Shown here: positions 6,623 through 9,847 of the stretch, piece after piece
Numbering within the stretch: position 1 is the stretch's first letter
Layout: each line of letters begins with the position of its first letter
DNA from: an uncultured Actinomycetes bacterium
GTDB lineage: Bacteria > Actinomycetota > Acidimicrobiia > Acidimicrobiales > Ilumatobacteraceae
DNA length: 9,847 nucleotides
Assembly: GCA_937927625.1 (NCBI GenBank)
Contig: CALBSD010000080.1
Coordinates: 1-9,847 of the forward strand
Reading direction: 5' to 3'
Notes under the pieces: model-generated
What the model was told of the DNA's origin: nothing
The model's input: only the letters and a program-made list of their open reading frames with translations
Database searches by the model: none
Made by a program: the position numbers and the translations under genes

Positions 6623-6659
6623 GGGGTGCCTCGGTACAATATTGTCACCCCCCGTTTTT
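6623..6659 (+). terminator. Hairpin plus T-run between the HAD gene and mftD
   Basis: GGGGTG (6623-6628) pairs with CACCCC (6646-6651) around a 17-base loop, and TTTTT follows at 6655-6659. This resembles a weak intrinsic terminator for the HAD transcript. It sits directly before the mftD Shine-Dalgarno (AAGGA at 6661-6665), so it could instead act as an attenuator for mftD. The loop is long and the T-run short. Confidence 0.35.
6635..6645 (+). promoter_or_regulatory. Putative mftD -10 box within a 10-base palindrome
   Basis: TACAAT (6635-6640) fits a -10 element, predicting a start near 6647 and a leader of about 25 bases. No good -35 lies at the right distance (TTGGGG at 6609-6614 is 20 bases away). 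The box overlaps the perfect palindrome ACAATATTGT (6636-6645), which could be a repressor site. Both readings are inferred. Confidence 0.35.
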
Positions 6660-6672
6660 GAAGGACACACCA

Positions 6673-7848
6673 ATGGCAAATGCATGGTTTGAAACAGTTG
6701 CAGAGGCACAACGTCGCGCGAAGAAGCGCTTGCCGAAGTCTGTTTATGGTGCGTTGATTGCAGGCTCTGAAAAGGGTCTCTCAACCGCTGACAACCTTGC
6801 TTCGTTCGATCAACTTGGCTTTGCACCACACGTTGCAGGTCTCTCAAATGAGCGCACCATGAACACGTCAATCATGGGACAAGAAATCGGAATGCCGATC
6901 ATCATTTCGCCTACTGGTGTGCAAGCAGTTCACCCTCAAGGTGAAGTTGCAATCGCTCGTGCTGCACAAAATCGCGGCATCCCAATGGGTCTTAGTTCTT
7001 TCGCTTCAAAGTCTGTTGAAGACGTTGCTGCAGTGAACGACAAAACGTTTTTCCAGATGTATTGGTGTGGCGACAAAGACACACTCGTGCAGCGAATGAA
7101 CCGTGCACGTGAAGCTGGTGCAAAGGGACTCATCGTTACTCTCGACTGGTCATTTTCGAATGGTCGCGACTGGGGTAGCCCATGGATTCCAGAGAAGATC
7201 AACCTCAAAGCAGCGGTCAAACTCGCACCAGAAGTTCTGCAGAAGCCGGGCTGGCTTTTGGCCTTCGCAAAGACCGGTCGTATCCCCGATTTGACGGCCC
7301 CCAACATGGCCAAGCCAGGGGAGAAGGCGCCCACTTTCTTCGGTGCCTACTACGAGTGGATGCAGACCCCTCTTCCCACCTGGGAAGACATCGCTTGGTT
7401 GCGTGAACAGTGGGGTGGACCTTTCATGGTGAAGGGTGTCAGCCGTGTAGATGACGCCAAGCGCGTCGTCGACCTCGGTGCGACCGCTCTGTCGGTCTCC
7501 AACCACGGCGGTAACAACCTTGACGGCACTCCAGCTCCTATTCGAGCACTGCCTGCAGTCGCCGATGCGGTCGGTTCACAGATTGAAGTTGTGCTTGATG
7601 GTGGTGTGCGTCGCGGTTCCGATGTTGTGAAAGCTCTTGCACTTGGTGCACGCGCCGTCATGATCGGTCGTGCGTACTTGTGGGGACTCGCAGCCAACGG
7701 TCAAGCAGGTGTGGAGAATGTTCTCGACGTCATGCGCGGCGGTATCGACTCTGCACTTCTCGGAATTGGTAAGTCATCAATTCACGAATTGAATCGCGAC
7801 GACATTGTTGCGCCTGACGGATTCTTCCGTTCTCTCGGCACGAAGTAA
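6673..7848 (+). CDS. mftD: Pre-mycofactocin synthase MftD (FMN-dependent)
   Basis: A 391-residue FMN enzyme of the alpha-hydroxyacid oxidase fold. The N-terminus (AWFETVAEAQRRAKKRLPKS) and C-terminus (AANGQAGVENVLDVMRGGID) agree closely with my memory of the M. tuberculosis MftD/LldD1 sequence. MftD oxidatively deaminates the MftC/MftE product AHDP to pre-mycofactocin, a peptide-derived redox cofactor. Family residues seen: Q128-M-Y130, T156-L-D158, Lys254 in FMVKGV, catalytic His278 in SNHGG, and phosphate-binding DGGVRRGSD (309-317) and IGR (331-333). The usual lactate-oxidase motif SNHGGRQLDG reads SNHGGNNLDG (276-285), losing the Arg that binds a substrate carboxylate; this supports MftD over lactate dehydrogenase. 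The ATG at 6673 has AAGGA 7 bases upstream. No mftA, B, C, E or F lies in the window. Confidence 0.93.
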   Translation: MANAWFETVAEAQRRAKKRLPKSVYGALIAGSEKGLSTADNLASFDQLGFAPHVAGLSNERTMNTSIMGQEIGMPIIISPTGVQAVHPQGEVAIARAAQNRGIPMGLSSFASKSVEDVAAVNDKTFFQMYWCGDKDTLVQRMNRAREAGAKGLIVTLDWSFSNGRDWGSPWIPEKINLKAAVKLAPEVLQKPGWLLAFAKTGRIPDLTAPNMAKPGEKAPTFFGAYYEWMQTPLPTWEDIAWLREQWGGPFMVKGVSRVDDAKRVVDLGATALSVSNHGGNNLDGTPAPIRALPAVADAVGSQIEVVLDGGVRRGSDVVKALALGARAVMIGRAYLWGLAANGQAGVENVLDVMRGGIDSALLGIGKSSIHELNRDDIVAPDGFFRSLGTK

Positions 7849-7849
7849 T

Positions 7850-8023
7850 TCACTTCACTCGTCGCAATTCATCGTTTGCTTTGCCTTCCACTGCAGGCGC
7901 AGCTACTCGCACTCGCAATTGGTTTTCTTGTACAACCACCTCTGAATGGCGCGCTCCGGGCACGACTTTCAAAAAAAGTTTTAGGCCTTCGTCACAGGGC
8001 TGCCACCAGTCGCTCACGAACAC
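7850..8023 (-). pseudogene. Truncated DUF167/YggU-family gene
   Basis: The frame encodes 57 residues from a GTG at 8023, with AGGG well placed 7-10 bases upstream. Residues from LKLFLKVVPGARHSEVVV to RVAAPAVEGKANDEL match the first half of the DUF167 (YggU) domain, including the P-x-A-x3-E, RV-x-AP and GKAN landmarks. Full family members run on for about 35-50 more residues (a helix, then a strand with a Gly-x-x-Ser-Arg region), whereas this frame stops at RRVK. The remaining part would have to lie antisense inside the end of mftD, whose stop is one base away. It is therefore a truncated remnant or an unusually short member. YggU proteins have no settled function. The frame stays open upstream to 8149, but that extension looks unlike the family. 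Confidence 0.65.
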
Positions 8024-8071
8024 ACTTTTGCACCCTGTGGACAGCCGATGGTGTTTCCCTATTTTTCTTTC

Positions 8072-8087
8072 TTGCCTGATAAGGCAA
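8072..8087. repeat. Short inverted repeat TTGCCT-gata-AGGCAA
   Basis: A perfect 6-base stem with a 4-base loop lies just right of a T-rich tract. Because the T-run lies before the hairpin on the plus strand (A-rich after it on the minus strand), it does not fit an intrinsic terminator on either strand; a protein-binding site is possible. Confidence 0.4.
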
Positions 8088-8114
8088 AGACGAGACACCT
8101 CAACCTCGAGTGCA

Positions 8115-8141
8115 ACTTGAGGGTTTGATACTTGAGGGTTT
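8115..8141 (+). repeat. Two 12-base direct repeats with 15-base period
   Basis: ACTTGAGGGTTT occurs at 8115-8126 and again, identical, at 8130-8141, separated by GAT. CCTCAA at 8098-8103 is inverted relative to the repeat start, and AAACCCT at 8162-8168 is inverted relative to its end. A 15-base period puts the copies about one and a half helical turns apart, as for tandem regulator sites or iterons. Function unknown. Confidence 0.7.
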
Positions 8142-8148
8142 ATCCACA
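8140..8148 (+). promoter_or_regulatory. Perfect DnaA-box match
   Basis: TTATCCACA matches the classic DnaA box at all nine positions and overlaps the end of the second direct repeat. About 100 bases away, 8036-8044 reads CTGTCCACA on the minus strand, one base from the actinobacterial form TTGTCCACA. Two boxes are too few to call an origin, and no dnaA, dnaN or replication gene is nearby; DnaA acting as a regulator, or chance, are both possible. Confidence 0.35.
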
Positions 8149-8179
8149 CCCCAATCCTCGGAAACCCTTACCAGTAAAA

Positions 8180-8272
8180 GATTTCCGCCGATTTCGCCTT
8201 TGAAAACGCTGAAAAATGCGCCCTAGCATTTTTGCAGTAACGCAAGACGGAAATCCTTTCAGCACTTGCGTT
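8180..8272 (+). ncRNA. Candidate structured RNA leader with possible pseudoknot
   Basis: Four perfect complementary pairings occur in 93 bases: GATTTCCG (8180-8187) with CGGAAATC (8248-8255); AAAAATGC (8212-8219) with GCATTTTT (8226-8233), extendable by CTG/CAG past one bulged G; AACGCAAG (8239-8246) with CTTGCGTT (8265-8272); and GCTGAAA (8208-8214) with TTTCAGC (8257-8263). The first and third cross, giving an H-type pseudoknot around the central hairpin; the fourth is a competing alternative. The 3' strand ends 24 bases before the Shine-Dalgarno of the FN3/LamG gene, so it could act as a cis-regulatory leader. I do not recognise a known riboswitch consensus. A promoter inside the region (8200-8229) would leave only the third pairing in the RNA. 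Confidence 0.4.
8200..8229 (+). promoter_or_regulatory. Possible promoter for the FN3/LamG gene
   Basis: TTGAAA (8200-8205) and TAGCAT (8224-8229) stand 18 bases apart and fit a -35/-10 pair moderately well, predicting a start near 8236 and a leader of about 74 bases. The -10 lies in one arm of the AAAAATGC/GCATTTTT inverted repeat, so that repeat could instead be an operator. An upstream promoter cannot be excluded. Confidence 0.3.
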
Positions 8273-8309
8273 TCGTACCAAAAAACATCCAAACACGAGG
8301 GGCGAATTC

Positions 8310-9847
8310 GTGAAACTTTTAATGCGAGGTAGGTCAGTACCTACCCCGACGACTGCGACAAGCAGAACGTCGGTCATCAAACAACTCAATCGAGAACTGC
8401 GACGTGCGATGCGCGTCGCTCTCGCACTTTTCATCGCAGCTTCAACTGCACTTCCGTTCATGCCATCGTCGGTCGCCCTCGCCGATGCTGTGAACAACAA
8501 CGTTGCACCTGGTACGAGCAACACCAACAACAGTTCCAACGGATCGCCCTCCGGTACGAACAACACCATCACGCCAACTGTTACTCCAGTGACAACTCCT
8601 GCTGTTGCAACTTCGCCCGTTGCAATGCCAAGTGTTCCTGCTGGTTTAGTCATCACGCCCGATGATCAGAAACTGACAGTGAAGTGGAATGCAGCTGCAT
8701 CGAAGGAGAAGGTCACGGGTTACGCGGTGTCATGGAGCATCGATGGCCGTACGTGGACTCCGGTGACGAAGGCTCGTACTACCGCCAACACTTCAGTTGT
8801 GGTTGAGGGTTTGACGAACGGCGTGGTGGTCTACGTCCAAGTCGCCGCCATCAACTCATCGGGTACCGGACCCAGCATCTCGTCGTCGGGTATTCCGGCG
8901 GCAGATGCGTCAGCCCCTCGCGGGGCGGCCGTGGTGTCCACACCGACCAATGGCACGCCATATGCCGATGCTGTCCGCAATGACTCGCCAGCAGGTTTCT
9001 GGCAATTCGCTGACACCCCATCGCACACCGTTGCTGATGCATCTGGTGCAGGAACTTTGACGGGTGTTCCATCCTTCGGAATGCCAGCACCAATCGGTGG
9101 CATGACGGCGGGATACCTCCAGGGCAAGGAACTTGCATCGGATGTGACTGTGGCGAACTCGTTCACTCTCGAAGCGTGGATCAGCCCGTCGAGCATCAAT
9201 GGTGATGCAGCGACGATCGCGCACGTGGGGAACACCACTAATGGTTCGTTCATGCGTGTCACCTCGGGCGGAGCTCTGCAATTTGTTGGCTTCGCGAACA
9301 GCGTCCCATCAAAGGTGGAGTCTGCACGTGGACTTGTTCCATCAGGTACTTGGTCGCACATTGCTGCGACATATTCCAATGGTCAAGTTGTTCTGTATGT
9401 CAACGGCACGCGCGTGGGTTCAGGAACATCGGCCGCCGCTGGTGGTTCCTATGTCGTGGGCGGATCGAATGATTCCGGTTTCGCTTACTCAGGTTCCGTT
9501 GCCAACTTCGCCGTGTATCGCACTGCGTTGGCTGCATCAGATGTGACTGCCCATTGGAATGCTGCGAACTATCGCGTCGGTGCCGGCAACACTCCATCTG
9601 CTCGCGCAGGTGATTCCTTCGTCATTGTTGAATGGACCGCACCTGTTTCGGATGGCGGCTCTCGCATTCTCGGATACAACGTGCAGGTTCGCGTTGGCAA
9701 CGCCTGGAAGGATGCAATTTCGAACACCTTCTCATCATCAACTTCTGCGTTTGTCACTCAGCTTGAAGACGGCACTCGTCTGTCGAATGGCACGACGTAT
9801 CAGTTCCGCGTTCGTGCAGTCACTGGCGTAGGTGCTGGTGCAGCAAG
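8310..9847 (+). CDS. Secreted protein with FN3, LamG-like and FN3 domains (3' partial)
   Basis: The frame is open from the GTG at 8310 to the window end (512 codons seen). GAGGGG at 8297-8302 lies 7 bases upstream and supports this start. The signal peptide has a long basic n-region (to about residue 35) and a core VALALFIAASTALPF, with probable cleavage after ALA at 56-58; an internal ATG (Met34, base 8409) would give a conventional signal peptide. An Asn/Thr/Ser-rich linker (59-107) follows. Next is a fibronectin type III domain (about 110-200), with KLTVKWNAA, VTGYAVSWS and VVVYVQVAAIN. Then a LamG/concanavalin A-like domain (about 225-416), with FTLEAWISPSS, WSHIAATYSNGQVVLYVNGTRVG and VANFAVYRTALAASDV. 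A second FN3 begins near 429 (FVIVEWTAPVSDGGSRILGYNVQV). Such modules usually bind sugars or proteins outside the cell; no catalytic domain is visible so far. Confidence 0.88.
   Translation, partial: MKLLMRGRSVPTPTTATSRTSVIKQLNRELRRAMRVALALFIAASTALPFMPSSVALADAVNNNVAPGTSNTNNSSNGSPSGTNNTITPTVTPVTTPAVATSPVAMPSVPAGLVITPDDQKLTVKWNAAASKEKVTGYAVSWSIDGRTWTPVTKARTTANTSVVVEGLTNGVVVYVQVAAINSSGTGPSISSSGIPAADASAPRGAAVVSTPTNGTPYADAVRNDSPAGFWQFADTPSHTVADASGAGTLTGVPSFGMPAPIGGMTAGYLQGKELASDVTVANSFTLEAWISPSSINGDAATIAHVGNTTNGSFMRVTSGGALQFVGFANSVPSKVESARGLVPSGTWSHIAATYSNGQVVLYVNGTRVGSGTSAAAGGSYVVGGSNDSGFAYSGSVANFAVYRTALAASDVTAHWNAANYRVGAGNTPSARAGDSFVIVEWTAPVSDGGSRILGYNVQVRVGNAWKDAISNTFSSSTSAFVTQLEDGTRLSNGTTYQFRVRAVTGVGAGAA
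8328..8345 (+). repeat. Perfect hairpin just inside the FN3/LamG coding region
   Basis: GGTAGGT (8328-8334), loop CAGT, ACCTACC (8339-8345): a perfect 7-base stem with a tetraloop beginning 18 bases after the start codon. As RNA it would be a stable hairpin close to the ribosome-binding site and could slow or regulate initiation; as DNA it could be a regulator site. It encodes part of the unconserved signal-peptide n-region. Confidence 0.5.

Larger units (their letters stand above)
8024..8309. other. 286-base non-coding region rich in repeats and inverted repeats
   Basis: No frame here has a convincing product on either strand. From left to right it holds a reverse DnaA-like box (8036-8044), a T-rich tract (8061-8070), a 6-base inverted repeat TTGCCT/AGGCAA (8072-8087), a pair of 12-base direct repeats (8115-8141), a DnaA-box match (8140-8148), an inverted copy AAACCCT (8162-8168) that can pair with the AGGGTTT of either direct repeat, and the dense set of complementary segments at 8180-8272. 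It is the probable control region for the FN3/LamG gene on the right and for the DUF167 remnant on the left. Confidence 0.7.

Noticed and set aside
6493..6672. Upstream extension of mftD by 60 residues
   Set aside because: It would overlap the HAD gene; the MftD-typical N-terminus and Shine-Dalgarno are at 6673.
7780..7849. Missing second half of DUF167 in another minus-strand frame (a stretch reading VPRER...SGAT..SR)
   Set aside because: The likeness is short, needs both a frameshift and a deletion, and is antisense to the conserved end of mftD, so chance is the better explanation.
8072..8087. TTGCCT/AGGCAA hairpin as an intrinsic terminator
   Set aside because: The T-run is on the wrong side for the plus strand and becomes an A-run after the hairpin on the minus strand.
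8208..8275. c-di-GMP (GEMM) riboswitch, because of ACGCAAG and nearby paired segments
   Set aside because: The conserved core after GCAAA and the tetraloop/receptor arrangement could not be found; the match is limited to a few bases.
8168..8656. Minus-strand open frame of 162 codons with hydrophobic stretches
   Set aside because: It is antisense to the signal peptide and linker of the FN3/LamG protein and to its leader; the apparent membrane segments come from reversed Thr/Asn/Val codons.
8831..9379. Minus-strand open frame of 182 codons
   Set aside because: Antisense to FN3/LamG coding sequence, with no recognisable product.

Overview
The window looks like mid-GC actinomycetotal DNA, most likely from a relative of the Acidimicrobiia. 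That is inference from protein character: a pre-mycofactocin synthase (MftD), an actinobacterial-type 162-residue inorganic pyrophosphatase, a DUF6941-like protein, many GTG starts, and large secreted proteins with Thr/Pro linkers, fibronectin type III and LamG-like domains. I see no rRNA, tRNA, CRISPR array, transposase or phage gene.

Layout. Bases 1-513 hold the 3' end of a secreted or surface protein: a Thr/Pro linker followed by a C-terminal domain with two cysteines. A TetR-family regulator (564-1196) and family I pyrophosphatase ppa (1202-1690) follow on the same strand, 5 bases apart. A run of minus-strand genes comes next. Read in their own direction they are a TRIC-type membrane channel (5890-5270), a complete zinc-type ABC importer (binding lipoprotein 5219-4290, ATPase 4293-3556, permease 3559-2699, joined by 4-base stop/start overlaps), then a universal stress protein (2598-2164) and a DUF6941-like protein (2150-1707). 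A HAD phosphatase (5931-6608, +) is divergent from the TRIC gene across only 40 bases. It is followed by mftD (6673-7848, +). A short minus-strand frame carrying only the first half of a DUF167/YggU domain (8023-7850) ends one base from the mftD stop. The 286 bases 8024-8309 hold no convincing gene but are dense in repeats, DnaA-box-like sites and inverted repeats. They lead into a secreted FN3-LamG-FN3 protein (8310 onward) that runs off the window.

How the parts work together. The best-supported unit is the importer. Three His ligands in the binding protein favour Zn2+, and the permease ends in a His-rich tail. The operon's putative promoter has a -10-like element 7 bases from the ATG, suggesting a leaderless transcript, and a 7-3-7 palindrome covers its -35 region, as expected for repression by a Zur-like metalloregulator. 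No regulator gene for it lies in the window. MftD makes the redox-active precursor of mycofactocin, but no other mft gene is present here, so the rest of that pathway must lie elsewhere or be absent.

The most unusual non-coding region is 8180-8272. It contains four perfectly complementary 7-8 base pairings, two of which cross as in a pseudoknot, just upstream of a clear Shine-Dalgarno and the start of the FN3/LamG protein. I do not recognise it as a known riboswitch class. No single gene cluster here is clearly a new system. The leads worth following are this structured leader, the isolated mftD with its promoter/hairpin, and the zinc operator.
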